This document shows positions 17,210 to 25,949 of a stretch of 37,892 nucleotides of DNA, one piece after another. The notes beneath the pieces are model-generated. The model saw only the letters and a program-made list of their open reading frames with translations. It was not told where the DNA came from and made no database searches. Location: positions 1-37,892 of the forward strand of contig PFJE01000003.1 of the NCBI GenBank assembly GCA_002783865.1, given 5' to 3'. The position numbers were made by a program, and so were the translations under genes. The stretch is from Sphingomonadales bacterium CG_4_10_14_3_um_filter_58_15. Its GTDB lineage: Bacteria > Pseudomonadota > Alphaproteobacteria > Sphingomonadales > Sphingomonadaceae. Within the stretch, counting starts at the first letter, position 1. Each line of letters opens with the position of its first letter.

Positions 17210-18423
17210 TGCTGTCCCTCCGTCGGATCAAAAATTGTCCGCCCCTTGATCGTTCCCATCAGCCTTTCGCCCAGCCGCAGGCCGCGAAAAACTGCCCGGC
17301 GCGGGACACCTTTCAGTTCAATCGAGAAACGCCCGATATGGCGGCGTCCGGACCAGATGCTGTCGATCATCGGATGATCCTCCGCAGCGCAGCTGTCCAT
17401 CCAGGCAATCGACCGGTTTTCGAGTATCTTGAGATTTTCCAGTTGCAGCAGCACGCCGGGGGAAAAGCGGGAAAAGGCTTCATCAAAGGCGGTCTTGAAG
17501 GAAAAGCTGCCGTGACCGCTATGGAAATTCACCAGCATTGCCAGAGGCGTGCCTTCAAGCCGGATATCATATCGTTCGAGCTGCCCCGCCCGCGCCGCAC
17601 CGATCAGGGCATCGCGGAAAAACTCCCGTGTCTGCTCCGAGGAATCGAGCGCCGAACCGCCGAGGCCTTTCCAGCCGGTTTTTTCCAGGTGCAGAAATTC
17701 GTCAATCCACTGGTCGAGGCCTTCGGCACCGGAATATTGGTGGTAGGTCACTTCTCCCAATTCATCCAGTCGCTTGGCCTGTCGCCTCAGTTCCTTGCGT
17801 TTTTTCCCCCGAACGGTCGCCTGAAAATATGCCTCCGAACCGAGGGTGCTTTGCAAAAATGCCCGCGCCTCGCTGTGCACCAGATCGCAGCGGCGTTTCT
17901 GGCTGGCGCAGACTGCTCGCATCGCCTGATCCAGCGGACCACCGATGGTCATGCCATTGATATGCAGAAAGCCGAGCCATGCGCTCCCGTCGAGGGCGAT
18001 CAGCAATTGCTCCCAGAAGTTCTTCTCAAAGCCCTTGCGGACCAGTGGCGTGCCGAGAAAACAATTGTGATGCATCCAGTTCTGGATATGCGGCACCGGC
18101 CAGCGCCCGAACCGGCTGGCGGGTCCGATTGGCAGAAGGCCGAGCAGTTGCGACTGTCCGGGTTCTGCGGCCCACAGCAGAAACAGGCGAAGGTCCGGGT
18201 GATGGTCCAGTGCGGCCAGCGCCGGCCGCAAAAACCAGTGTTCATAATATATGTTCGGCTCGCTGGCCTCTTTGGCCAGGTCGGTCCATGCAGCGATCAG
18301 TCTATCGTCGATATCGGGAACGGGATGGAACAGCGCTCGATATTTGAATTCGGACAGGCCTTCGGGCAGCCGGCAAGCCCCGATATCTTTGCCCTCCATC
18401 TTCTGTAGTCCGCTTAAATCCAT
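17206..18423 (-). CDS. FemAB/CelD-like GNAT-fold acyltransferase
   Basis: 405 aa. It has the two-lobed GNAT arrangement of the CelD/BcsL-like 'Acetyltransf_6' group: an N-terminal lobe with NIYYEHWFLRPAL, and a C-terminal GNAT lobe (about 195-345) with GKKRKELRRQAKRLDELGEV, FLHLEKTGWKG and SFSFKTAFDEAFSRFSPGVLL. Related proteins add aminoacyl or acetyl groups to cell-envelope polymers or peptides. The coupled JmjC-like gene downstream suggests a two-step modification (acylation and hydroxylation), which is inference. The substrate is unknown, and no glycosyltransferase or carrier-protein gene is nearby. Confidence 0.78.
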   Translation of the reverse strand: MDLSGLQKMEGKDIGACRLPEGLSEFKYRALFHPVPDIDDRLIAAWTDLAKEASEPNIYYEHWFLRPALAALDHHPDLRLFLLWAAEPGQSQLLGLLPIGPASRFGRWPVPHIQNWMHHNCFLGTPLVRKGFEKNFWEQLLIALDGSAWLGFLHINGMTIGGPLDQAMRAVCASQKRRCDLVHSEARAFLQSTLGSEAYFQATVRGKKRKELRRQAKRLDELGEVTYHQYSGAEGLDQWIDEFLHLEKTGWKGLGGSALDSSEQTREFFRDALIGAARAGQLERYDIRLEGTPLAMLVNFHSGHGSFSFKTAFDEAFSRFSPGVLLQLENLKILENRSIAWMDSCAAEDHPMIDSIWSGRRHIGRFSIELKGVPRRAVFRGLRLGERLMGTIKGRTIFDPTEGQQ

Positions 18424-18529
18424 TGATATTCACCCGCTCGCAATCCAGTTTCTGCTGGCAGCATCGCTAGCGCGAAATGGGTAATATGTGATTAACGCTG
18501 CACCAGCGGCCTTTGCCGGATCGGAACCA

Positions 18530-18562
18530 CGAAAAACCCCGCCGAAATCGCTTCCGGCGGGG
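18530..18562 (-). terminator. Intrinsic terminator of hppA
   Basis: On the - strand a perfect 8-bp stem, CCCCGCCG with CGGCGGGG (18562-18555 and 18544-18537), encloses a 10-base loop. TTTTTCG follows (18536-18530). It lies about 95 bases after the hppA stop, with REP-like copy C in between. Confidence 0.85.
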
Positions 18563-18572
18563 TCAAACTGGA

Positions 18573-18645
18573 TTCCGTTAGTGGTGAGCCTGTCGAACCA
18601 TGCTTCTCGACGATAGGCGCCCTTCGACGAGCCCTAGACTAACGG
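18573..18645. repeat. REP-like palindrome, copy C
   Basis: The left arm, 18573-18603, matches the consensus closely. The right arm, 18617-18645, is a more diverged inverted copy (CCTTCGACGAGCCCTAGACTAACGG region). It sits between the hppA stop and its terminator, in the 3' untranslated part of the hppA mRNA. Confidence 0.75.
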
Positions 18646-18658
18646 TTATTCGGTCCGG

Positions 18659-20782
18659 TTACATACCGCCCTGCGCCGCATAAAGCGCTGCGAGCAGCAG
18701 CAATGCCACGATATTGGTAATCTTGATCATCGGGTTGACGGCTGGGCCCGCGGTATCCTTGTAGGGATCGCCGACCGTATCACCGGTCACCGCAGCTTTA
18801 TGGGCTTCCGAACCCTTGCCGCCATGATTGCCGTCCTCGATATATTTCTTGGCATTATCCCAGGCACCGCCACCCGCTGTCATCGACAGGGCAACGAACA
18901 GGCCGGAGACGATCACGCCGAGCAGCAAGGCGCCCAGAGCCGCAAAGCCATTGGCCTGACCCGCTACCGCAGTGATCGCGAAATAGACCACGATCGGTGC
19001 GAGTACCGGCAGCAACGATGGCAGGATCATTTCCTTGATCGCCGCCTTGGTCACCAGATCCACGGTCCGTGCATAGTTGGGACGCGACGTACCCGCCATG
19101 ATGCCCGGATCGCTGGCAAATTGCTCGCGGACGTCTTTGACAACGTCGCCAGCAGCGCGGCCAACAGCGGTCATGCCCATCGAACCGAACAGATAGGGCA
19201 GCAAGGCACCCAGCAGCAAGCCAACGATGACATAGGGGTTTTCAAGGCTGAAGCTGACTTCGAGGTTCGGGAAGAACTCCTTCAGGTCAGCGGTATAGGC
19301 CGAGAACAATACCAGCGCCGCGAGACCGGCAGAACCGATGGCATAGCCCTTTGTCACCGCCTTGGTGGTGTTGCCGACGGCGTCGAGCGCATCGGTCTTG
19401 TTGCGAACGCTTTCGTCCAGGCCCGCCATTTCGGCGATGCCGCCCGCGTTATCCGTCACCGGTCCATAAGCGTCCAGCGCCACGACCATGCCGGCAAGCG
19501 CCAGCATGGCGGTAGCCGCGAAGGCAATGCCGATCAGGCCAGCGAGCTGGAAGGCGACCACGATGCCTACCACGATGACCAGCGTCGGCAAGGCCGTGGC
19601 TTCCATCGAAATCGCCAGGCCCTGGATCACGTTGGTACCGTGACCGGTTTCCGAAGATTTTGCGATCGACCGCACCGGACGATATTGCGTGCCGGTATAA
19701 TATTCGGTGATCCAGATGATCAGGCCGGTAACCGCCAGACCCACCATCATCGACCAGAACAAAGCCATGCCGGTAAATCCGCCAGTGCCGTCCAGTGCGA
19801 CACCAATCGGTGTGTTCATGTCACCCAGCGTTTGCATGGTGACATACCAGATCGCCGGAATCGAAAGCACGGCAGTGGTGATGAAACCCTTGTACAGCGC
19901 GCCCATGATGTTCGTGCCCTTGCCAAGCCGGACCATATAGGTGCCGATGATCGAGGTCAGGATGCAGACACCGCCAACAATCAGCGGCAGCGACATCAGG
20001 TCATACAGCATCGTGCTGCCGACCAGATCGCCGAACAGCAGCGCCAGCAGCACCATCGTGGCGCCAACGGTCACGACATAGGTCTCGAACAGGTCGGCAG
20101 CCATACCCGCGCAATCGCCGACATTGTCACCAACATTATCGGCGATCGTTGCAGGGTTGCGTGGATCATCCTCGGGGATACCCGCTTCCACCTTGCCGAC
20201 CAGATCGGCGCCGACGTCGGCTGCCTTGGTGAAGATACCGCCGCCAAGACGCGCAAAGATCGAAATCAACGATGCGCCAAAGGCCAGCGCGACCAGCGAG
20301 TCAATGACCGTGCGGTCGTTGGCGGCCAGCCCCATCTGGGTGGTCAGCACGTAGAAGAAGATCGAAATGGCCAGCAATGCGAGGCCAGCGACCAGCATGC
20401 CGGTGACTGCACCGGCGCGGAACGCGACGGTGAGACCGGTCTGCAGGCTTTCGCTGGCACCTTGTGCCGTGCGGACATTGGCCCGAACCGAGATGTTCAT
20501 GCCGATATAGCCCGCGACGCCCGACAGGATCGCGCCGAGCAGGAAACCGACGGTTGAAATGGTACCGAGGAAGATGAAGACCAGAATCGCGACGACAATG
20601 CCGACGAGACCGATCGCGCGATATTGGCGGTTCAGATAGGCTTGGGCGCCTTCCTGGATCGCGCCGGCGATGGATTGCATTTTTTCGTTGCCGGCCGGTG
20701 CATTGAGCACCTGGCGGCTGGTTATGAAGCCGTATAATATGGCGACAAAACCGCATAAAATTGAAATGGTGACAACCGTCAT
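18659..20782 (-). CDS. hppA: K+-independent membrane-bound H+-translocating pyrophosphatase
   Basis: 707 aa with about 16 hydrophobic segments, the normal size. The PPi-binding loops are intact: [21 protein letters not shown] (about 189-209), [19 protein letters not shown] (215-233) and [18 protein letters not shown]. The enzyme pumps protons across the inner membrane with pyrophosphate energy. Lys474 in [14 protein letters not shown] occupies the position that is Ala in K+-dependent enzymes, and Lys there is known to replace the K+ requirement. The protein is thus predicted to be K+-independent. GGGGAG precedes the ATG. It has its own promoter, a leader hairpin and a downstream terminator. 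Confidence 0.96.
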   Translation of the reverse strand: MTVVTISILCGFVAILYGFITSRQVLNAPAGNEKMQSIAGAIQEGAQAYLNRQYRAIGLVGIVVAILVFIFLGTISTVGFLLGAILSGVAGYIGMNISVRANVRTAQGASESLQTGLTVAFRAGAVTGMLVAGLALLAISIFFYVLTTQMGLAANDRTVIDSLVALAFGASLISIFARLGGGIFTKAADVGADLVGKVEAGIPEDDPRNPATIADNVGDNVGDCAGMAADLFETYVVTVGATMVLLALLFGDLVGSTMLYDLMSLPLIVGGVCILTSIIGTYMVRLGKGTNIMGALYKGFITTAVLSIPAIWYVTMQTLGDMNTPIGVALDGTGGFTGMALFWSMMVGLAVTGLIIWITEYYTGTQYRPVRSIAKSSETGHGTNVIQGLAISMEATALPTLVIVVGIVVAFQLAGLIGIAFAATAMLALAGMVVALDAYGPVTDNAGGIAEMAGLDESVRNKTDALDAVGNTTKAVTKGYAIGSAGLAALVLFSAYTADLKEFFPNLEVSFSLENPYVIVGLLLGALLPYLFGSMGMTAVGRAAGDVVKDVREQFASDPGIMAGTSRPNYARTVDLVTKAAIKEMILPSLLPVLAPIVVYFAITAVAGQANGFAALGALLLGVIVSGLFVALSMTAGGGAWDNAKKYIEDGNHGGKGSEAHKAAVTGDTVGDPYKDTAGPAVNPMIKITNIVALLLLAALYAAQGGM

Positions 20783-20808
20783 CGCTGCACTCTCCCCTAT
20801 ATTTTTAT

Positions 20809-20834
20809 AATAAAACGCCCCGTATACTCGGGGC
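20809..20834 (-). terminator. Hairpin with T-rich tail in the thiL-hppA gap (terminator or hppA attenuator)
   Basis: On the - strand GCCCCG (20834-20829) pairs with CGGGGC (20822-20817) around a 6-base loop. GTTTTATTATAAAAAT follows. It could terminate thiL transcripts. It also lies downstream of the proposed hppA promoter and 35 bases before the hppA ATG, so it could attenuate hppA. The T tract is broken, so strength is uncertain. Confidence 0.6.
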
Positions 20835-20847
20835 TATGGACGTGCCG

Positions 20848-20877
20848 GATATAGGGCGGGATAAGCGAAGCGTGCAA
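20848..20877 (-). promoter_or_regulatory. Candidate sigma-70-type promoter of hppA
   Basis: On the - strand TTGCAC (20877-20872) and TATATC (20853-20848) are separated by 18 bases. The expected start near 20841 would give a leader of about 60 bases that contains the 20834-20817 hairpin. Read by eye only. Confidence 0.45.
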
Positions 20878-20942
20878 GCCCTGATTTTGATGAGCATAGG
20901 AGGATAGCAGAAGGCGGTCTGTCAGACGGATATACACCCGGT

Positions 20943-21878
20943 TCAGGCGTGCACGAATCCCAGATGCTCGGGCAGCTCCAGGCGCTCGCCGTGGCTGTGC
21001 AGCGCGACGCCCGATCCCGGGCGGCAAATGCCGACACAGGTCAGCGGCACGGACAATACGGTCTCGGGACTGGCGGTGAGCAGCAACTGATAGTCGTCAC
21101 CGCCGGTCGCAGCCTTTAAACGGGCGTCACGATCATTACCGACCAGCGCCTGAAACTGTTTGGACAAGGGCACTTCCGCGAGATCGATTTCGATCTGCAC
21201 CCCGCTGGCCGCCGCAATCCGCGACGCATCGAGCAGCAGTCCGTCCGAAACATCCATCATCGTGCTGACCAGATTGGACAATATTCTGCCCTCTTCCAGA
21301 CGCGGCGTCGGCCGCGTGTGCGCTTTCAACAGGAAGGCGGTGGTGTCGATATCCGATGACCGCAGCAATCCCGATGCGATCTGCAGACCCGCCCAGGCAT
21401 CGCCGATGGTGCCCGTGACATAGACGGCGTTGCCCGGCTTTGCATTGCTGCGCGAAGGCACGATATGACCTTTTGCTTCGCCGATGGCGGTCAGACCAAA
21501 TGTTCTCGGCGCGTTTTCGCCCATTGCCACGGTATCGCCGCCGAGCAGAGGCACGGCAAAGCGGTCAATCGCCTGCTTCAAACCCTCGACGAAGGCGGCA
21601 TCCCATTGGTCGCCGGAGGTGCGGCCATAGCCGAGCAGAACGCCAAGCGGCTTGGCGCCCTTGGCCGCCAGATCGGACAGATTGACGGCGACCAGCTTCC
21701 ACGCCACATCGGCGGGATCGGCGTCGCGCAGAAAATGCACGCCCTCGACCATCATGTCATGGGTCATCACCAGCTTGTGCCGACCGAACGGCATCATCGC
21801 GACATCGTCGGTCAGTCCGCGCGCTGCAGGGTGCGTGGTGATAGCCTTCAATCGATCAATAAAATCAAATTCGCTCAA
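20943..21878 (-). CDS. thiL: Thiamine-monophosphate kinase
   Basis: 311 aa. ThiL features are clear: the EFDFIDRL start, GLTDDVAMMPFG, the metal-binding THDMMVEGVHFL, NLSDLAAKGAKPLG, GGDTV and MMDVSDGLLLDASRIA, all of the PurM-like ATP-binding fold. The enzyme phosphorylates thiamine monophosphate to thiamine diphosphate, the last step of the pathway. The start is TTG at 21878, in a TTGA overlap with the esterase stop. It gives the conserved N-terminus, and no better start exists. The nusB-thiL linkage is conserved in many Proteobacteria; here an esterase gene lies between them. Confidence 0.95.
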   Translation of the reverse strand: MSEFDFIDRLKAITTHPAARGLTDDVAMMPFGRHKLVMTHDMMVEGVHFLRDADPADVAWKLVAVNLSDLAAKGAKPLGVLLGYGRTSGDQWDAAFVEGLKQAIDRFAVPLLGGDTVAMGENAPRTFGLTAIGEAKGHIVPSRSNAKPGNAVYVTGTIGDAWAGLQIASGLLRSSDIDTTAFLLKAHTRPTPRLEEGRILSNLVSTMMDVSDGLLLDASRIAAASGVQIEIDLAEVPLSKQFQALVGNDRDARLKAATGGDDYQLLLTASPETVLSVPLTCVGICRPGSGVALHSHGERLELPEHLGFVHA

Positions 21879-22798
21879 GACAGGGCGTGCTCCAGTGCCA
21901 TTCTGATGGAAGCGTTGGCGCGCTTGCTGACCGCTGCCTGCGGGGCAAATCCGTTGAATCCGTGCGGTGCTCCGGGGTAGATAGCAAGTTCAACCGGAAC
22001 ACCGGATGAACGAAGCCGGTTAGCGTAGGCAATATCCTCGTCGAGAAACAGATCGAGATCGCCGCACATGATATAGGCTGGCGGCAGGCCGGTGAGATCG
22101 GTCGCCCGTGCCGCCGCCGCATATGGGCTGGCGCCTTCCTTCTCGGCATAAAGCGACCAAGCATGGAGCGAGGTTTCGCGGGTCCAGGTGGATGGCGGGA
22201 TATCCATATGCCCGGATGGTGTATCGTGCTGATCATCGATCATCGGATAGATCAGCAGCTGGAACGCTATGTCCGGGCCACCGCGGTCGCGGTTCATCAG
22301 CGCAGCGCTCGCCGCCAGCCCGCCGCCCGCGCTCGGTCCGGCAAGGATGATCTTGCGCGGCTTGCGGTTTTCCGCCACCCGCTCGATCACCGCGCAGACA
22401 TCGCGGGCTGCCGCAGGCGCCCGATGTTCCGGCGCCATCCGGTAATCGACCGAAATAACCGGTGCGAGCGAGGAATAGCCCTGGGCCGACAGATCCTCGG
22501 CGCTGCCCATTACATAGCCGCCGCCATGCAGCCAGATGATCGCGCAATCGGGAAAGAGCAGATCGCGGGCGCGATATTCGATCACCGCGACATCAGGATC
22601 TCTCTCCAGCCCGGGCATATGATATGCGTCTTTCTGACCGTCATATTCGGGCAGATCAACGGCCATCTGGGCGAACATCGCGTCCAGCGCGGCACGGGCA
22701 CCGGCCACGTCCGATTTCAATATTTCGAACAGATAAGGCCCGTCCGCCGCGATCATGTCGCGGAATGCGGGATCAAGCCGGTCCAGAAAGTCTGACAA
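21875..22798 (-). CDS. Alpha/beta hydrolase of the hormone-sensitive lipase family
   Basis: 307 aa. The HSL oxyanion motif HGGG (91-94), the nucleophile Ser156 in GPSAGGG, Asp249 in CGDLDLFLDED and His279 in PGAPHGFN form a full catalytic set. The nucleophile elbow is GPSAGG where the family normally has GDSAGG. These enzymes hydrolyse short-chain esters in the cytosol; the natural substrate is unknown. The start is TTG at 22798, preceded by GGGGGA six bases away. The stop overlaps thiL, so the esterase is built into the nusB-thiL unit. Confidence 0.88.
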   Translation of the reverse strand: MSDFLDRLDPAFRDMIAADGPYLFEILKSDVAGARAALDAMFAQMAVDLPEYDGQKDAYHMPGLERDPDVAVIEYRARDLLFPDCAIIWLHGGGYVMGSAEDLSAQGYSSLAPVISVDYRMAPEHRAPAAARDVCAVIERVAENRKPRKIILAGPSAGGGLAASAALMNRDRGGPDIAFQLLIYPMIDDQHDTPSGHMDIPPSTWTRETSLHAWSLYAEKEGASPYAAAARATDLTGLPPAYIMCGDLDLFLDEDIAYANRLRSSGVPVELAIYPGAPHGFNGFAPQAAVSKRANASIRMALEHALS

Positions 22799-22828
22799 TT
22801 ATTTCCCCCGTGCCAGCCGGGGTTGGAA

Positions 22829-23275
22829 TTAACCCCGTACCTGTTTTGCGATGCTGTCCAGAAGCCCGTTTACAAAACCGGCGTCTTTCTTGTTGAAGAA
22901 AGCATGGGCGACATCCAGATATTCGTCAATCACCGTTGCGATCGGCACATCCTCCTGTGCGACCAATTCAAAGGTGCCGCAACGCAGTATCTGTAACATC
23001 GTCTTGTCGAGACGCCCCAAGGTCCATCCCTTGGCCAGTTTCGAAGCGACCAGCTGATCAATTTCCTCGAGCCGCGATGTCACGCCGATCACCAGATCAT
23101 CAAAAAAGTCGCGCTCGGCCGGATGATATTGATCATCCTCGATTTCCTTGCCAAGCCGGTGATCGTGAAATTCCTTGAGCAGCTTCGGCACCGGCGTCTT
23201 TTCCATCTGATGCTGGAACAGCGCCTGGACAGCAGCCAGCCGGGCGGCGGAGCGCGATGTGGATTTGGCGGTCAT
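22829..23275 (-). CDS. nusB: Transcription antitermination factor NusB
   Basis: 148 aa, all-helical. NusB marks are SRSAARLAAVQALFQHQME at the N-terminus, ERDFFDDLVIGV, LDKTMLQILRCGTFEL and VINEYLD-like VIDEYLDVAHAF, ending FVNGLLDSIAKQ. It binds boxA RNA with NusE (S10) in rRNA antitermination. The ATG overlaps the stop of the DUF1993 gene (ATGA). The TAA lies inside a hairpin (GGGGTT 22819-22824 with AACCCC 22831-22836), which has no T run and is probably not a terminator. Confidence 0.96.
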   Translation of the reverse strand: MTAKSTSRSAARLAAVQALFQHQMEKTPVPKLLKEFHDHRLGKEIEDDQYHPAERDFFDDLVIGVTSRLEEIDQLVASKLAKGWTLGRLDKTMLQILRCGTFELVAQEDVPIATVIDEYLDVAHAFFNKKDAGFVNGLLDSIAKQVRG

Positions 23276-23796
23276 GCGCGTTTCATCCGCGGCATACCGA
23301 GGAAATCGCGTTTGCCAATCGGCAGGCCATGCTCGCGGAGCAGATCATAGGCGGTCGTTGCATGGAAATAGAAATTGGGCTGGGCAAAACTCAGCAGGAA
23401 ATTTTCGGCGGTGAACGGCATCACCGTGTCCTTGAAGCGGAACTCCATATGCTGGCCGACAAAGCCCGCCATCTCGGCTTCGCTGACCGCTTCCAGCCCG
23501 GCCTTGGCCTCGTCCAGTTTCTCATACAGGCCAGCCCAGTCATTGGGTGGCGCGGTCAGGCTCGGCGTAAACACGCCCTCGCGCACCGCTTCGATCGCGC
23601 CGAGCGAATGCTCGCGGCAGCATTTTACCTGATAGGAGAAAGGCTGCATATCCTCGATCAGCCGCGCACCGATAATCTCTTCCGGCGCTGTACCCTTTTC
23701 CTCGCAATGGGCTTTGGCCTTGTCAACCAGCGCGCGCACGGCAGCGATCATCTGCAGCTGGGTTGGAATTACGGCATCATATAGGGAAATCGTCAT
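23272..23796 (-). CDS. DUF1993 family protein
   Basis: 174 aa from the ATG at 23796 (MTISLYDAVIP), the normal beginning of DUF1993 proteins; the longer open frame upstream overlaps hisD and lacks family features. Typical segments are ARLIEDMQPFSYQVKCC, MRF-like EFRFKDTVMPFTAENFLLSFAQPNFYFHATTAYDLLR and the C-terminal GLPIGKRDFLGMP. The fold is probably a four-helix DinB-like bundle; no activity is established. It is 22 bases after hisD and overlaps nusB, so it is part of the hisG-thiL unit. Confidence 0.88.
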   Translation of the reverse strand: MTISLYDAVIPTQLQMIAAVRALVDKAKAHCEEKGTAPEEIIGARLIEDMQPFSYQVKCCREHSLGAIEAVREGVFTPSLTAPPNDWAGLYEKLDEAKAGLEAVSEAEMAGFVGQHMEFRFKDTVMPFTAENFLLSFAQPNFYFHATTAYDLLREHGLPIGKRDFLGMPRMKRA

Positions 23797-23818
23797 GGAC
23801 TTTTCTTTCTGTTGATGG

Positions 23819-25114
23819 TCAGCGCCGCTCAAGCCGCTTCTGTACGCTGGCGGCATGGGCGGGCAAGCCTTCTGCCTCTGCCAGAGCAACGGCAGCCGGG
23901 CCGATATTGGCCAGCGCCTGTTCGTCGCAGTGAATGAAACTGGTGCGTTTCATGAAGTCGGTGACCGAAAGACCGGACGAGAAACGCGCCCGCCGACCGG
24001 TCGGCAGCACATGATTGGGTCCGGCCACATAATCGCCGACCGCTTCCGGCGTGTGGCGGCCCAGAAACACCGATCCGGCATGGCGAACCTTCTTGAACAG
24101 CGCGTCGGGATCGTCGACCGCCAGCTCGAGATGTTCGGCGGCCAGCCGGTCGACCAGCGGCAGCGCCTGCTCGAGCCGGTCGACGACGATGATCGCACCA
24201 TTGTCGGTCCAGCTCGTGGTCGCGGTTGCGGACGTGGTGAGGACCTTCAATTGCTCTTCTATCTTTTCAGCAACTTGATCGGCAAACTTCGCATCATCTG
24301 TGAACAGGATCGACTGACTGGTCGGATCATGCTCGGCTTGGCTGAGCAGATCGGCGGCGATCCAGTCCGGATCATTCTTGCCATCGGCCACCACCACGAT
24401 TTCCGACGGTCCCGCCACCATATCAATGCCGACAACCCCGAACACCTGCCGTTTCGCCTCCGCGACCCAGGCATTACCCGGACCGGTAATAACATCGACA
24501 GATTTGATCTTTTCCGTACCATAAGCGAGCGCTGCCACCGCCTGCGCGCCACCAATGCGCCAGATTTCGTCCACTCCTGCCAGTTCCGCCGCGGCCAGCA
24601 CCAGCGGATTGATTTCCCCGCCATTGGCCGGCGTGACCATGATGATCCGCTCGACACCGGCCACCCTGGCCGGAATAGCATTCATCAGCACCGAAGACGG
24701 ATAGGCTGCTCGGCCACCGGGAATATAGATGCCCGCGCGCTCGACGGCGTTCCACCGGGCGCCGATCCGCACTCCGGCTTCGTCCATATAATCCCTGTTT
24801 TCAGGGAGTTGTCCTTCATGGTAATCACGAATTCTTAAGGCCGCCAGCTCCAGCGCCACGCGCAAAGATGCTTCCAATTCTTCCAGTGCTGCGGCCGACT
24901 CGGCCTTGTCGACCCGCCAGCCGGTCTGCTCCAGATCATGCCCGTCAAACTTGCTGGTCAGCCGCGCCACCGCCGCGTCGCCATGATCCCGAACATCCTG
25001 AATGATCGCCTTCACATCCGCCGAAACATCCGCATCCGCCTCGCGCCTGGCATTGACCAGCGCGTCGAACGAAGTGTCGAAGTCAGAATCAGAAATAGAC
25101 AGTCGCAGAGCCAT
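23819..25114 (-). CDS. hisD: Histidinol dehydrogenase
   Basis: 431 aa from the ATG at 25114 (MALRLSISD), six bases after AGGAGGGG. An in-frame extension upstream runs through a palindromic repeat and is rejected. HisD motifs include PGGRAAYPSSVLMNAIPA, GGAQAVAALAYGTE, VDVITGPGNAWVAEAKR, the zinc-site region around AEHDPTSQSILFT, and GPNHVLPTGRRARFSSGLSV. The enzyme oxidises histidinol to histidine with two NAD+ and one zinc, the last two steps of histidine synthesis. It follows hisG on the same strand across a 139-base gap filled by the repeat that provides its Shine-Dalgarno sequence. Confidence 0.97.
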   Translation of the reverse strand: MALRLSISDSDFDTSFDALVNARREADADVSADVKAIIQDVRDHGDAAVARLTSKFDGHDLEQTGWRVDKAESAAALEELEASLRVALELAALRIRDYHEGQLPENRDYMDEAGVRIGARWNAVERAGIYIPGGRAAYPSSVLMNAIPARVAGVERIIMVTPANGGEINPLVLAAAELAGVDEIWRIGGAQAVAALAYGTEKIKSVDVITGPGNAWVAEAKRQVFGVVGIDMVAGPSEIVVVADGKNDPDWIAADLLSQAEHDPTSQSILFTDDAKFADQVAEKIEEQLKVLTTSATATTSWTDNGAIIVVDRLEQALPLVDRLAAEHLELAVDDPDALFKKVRHAGSVFLGRHTPEAVGDYVAGPNHVLPTGRRARFSSGLSVTDFMKRTSFIHCDEQALANIGPAAVALAEAEGLPAHAASVQKRLERR

Positions 25115-25120
25115 CTTTAG

Positions 25121-25128
25121 CCCCTCCT
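25121..25128 (-). promoter_or_regulatory. hisD Shine-Dalgarno sequence inside a hairpin
   Basis: On the - strand AGGAGGGG (25128-25121), six bases from the hisD ATG, is the 3' arm of a near-perfect palindrome, CCCCTCCTTTGAAAAGGAGGGG (25142-25121). If the hairpin forms, the ribosome site is paired. The 5' arm of the other palindrome at 25210-25231 can pair with the same site, so alternative structures are possible. Confidence 0.65.
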
Positions 25129-25231
25129 TTTCAAAGGAGGGGTTGGGGTGGTTTCGTGCCGCTGGTCGCTGACACGAGCGATGCAAGTGCATCGCCACCA
25201 CCCCTTGATCCCCTCCTCTGAAGAGGAGGGG
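25121..25231. repeat. Palindromic intergenic element between hisG and hisD
   Basis: The outer palindromes are at 25121-25142 and 25210-25231, both of CCCCTCC...GGAGGGG type. They enclose a second inverted pair, GGGGTGGT (25145-25152) with ACCACCCC (25197-25204), and a small central hairpin GATGCA/TGCATC (25180-25193). The nested arrangement could fold into one long cruciform-like structure. It has no coding capacity and sits wholly within the hisG-hisD gap. Confidence 0.75.
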
Positions 25232-25253
25232 TGAATGATTCTAACCAACGCCA

Positions 25254-25904
25254 CTAGACCTGCCCCGCCAGCTCGCGGAACTTCTGCACCAGCGGCGTCA
25301 GCTCCGCGCTGCGCATCTTGAACGCCGCCCGGTTGACCACCAGCCGGCCGGAAATTTCCAGGATCCGGTCGGTCTCGACCAGATCATTGGCCTTCAACGT
25401 GCTGCCCGATTCGACCAAGTCGACGATATGCCGCGACAGGCCCAGCGAAGGCGCCAGTTCCATCGCGCCGTTCAGCTTCACGCATTCGGCCTGGATGCCC
25501 TTGCCCTCGAAATAGCGACTGGTGAGATTGGGATATTTGGTCGCGACCCGGAGATGCGAAATATTCGCCACCTCTTCTGCATCATCCTTCGGCTGCGCCA
25601 CCGACAGCCGGCAGCGGCCGATGCCAAGATCGACCGGCGCATAAAGCTCGCTATAGCCGAATTCCTCGATCACGTCCGATCCGACAATGCCGATCTGGGC
25701 GGCGCCATGCGCCACAAAGGTCGCCACATCAAACGCCCGCACCCGGATGATCGCCATATGCGGCAGATTGGTCGCGAATTTCAGGCTGCGGTTGGACTTG
25801 TCAAAAAAGGCGGCCTCTGGCACGATCCCCGCCTGCTCCAGGAGCGGCAGAGCATCGTCGAGAATCCTCCCTTTCGGAATTGCAAAGATCAGTGGTTTGG
25901 CCAT
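25254..25904 (-). CDS. hisG: ATP phosphoribosyltransferase, short form
   Basis: 216 aa, the short (HisG-S) form without the C-terminal regulatory domain. Motifs: [20 protein letters not shown] at the start, [16 protein letters not shown], the [16 protein letters not shown] region and the PRPP loop [14 protein letters not shown]. It makes phosphoribosyl-ATP from ATP and PRPP, the first step of histidine synthesis. Short forms need HisZ for activity and feedback control; no hisZ is in this window. It heads the hisG-hisD-DUF1993-nusB-esterase-thiL row and diverges from the DUF2332 gene with only 45 bases between the two starts. Confidence 0.97.
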   Translation of the reverse strand: MAKPLIFAIPKGRILDDALPLLEQAGIVPEAAFFDKSNRSLKFATNLPHMAIIRVRAFDVATFVAHGAAQIGIVGSDVIEEFGYSELYAPVDLGIGRCRLSVAQPKDDAEEVANISHLRVATKYPNLTSRYFEGKGIQAECVKLNGAMELAPSLGLSRHIVDLVESGSTLKANDLVETDRILEISGRLVVNRAAFKMRSAELTPLVQKFRELAGQV

Positions 25905-25949
25905 ATTGGCCGCGGCTTTAGGGCCTCACAGGTTAAAGGGCAACGAGTT

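Noticed and set aside
18800-20557. 585-codon open frame antisense to hppA
   Set aside because: It is a mirror of hppA codon use in GC-rich DNA: rich in His, Gln and Arg, with no domain, while hppA on the other strand is unmistakable. The long frames opposite the acyltransferase gene (17035-18408) and the PBP gene (33120-34283) were rejected for the same reason.
22819-22836. Hairpin over the nusB stop codon as a terminator
   Set aside because: There is no T run after it, and the next gene begins 30 bases later with a good Shine-Dalgarno in the same direction.
25428-25949. N-terminal extension of the DUF2332 open frame
   Set aside because: This part is antisense to hisG and unlike the family; the ATG at 25950 gives the normal protein.
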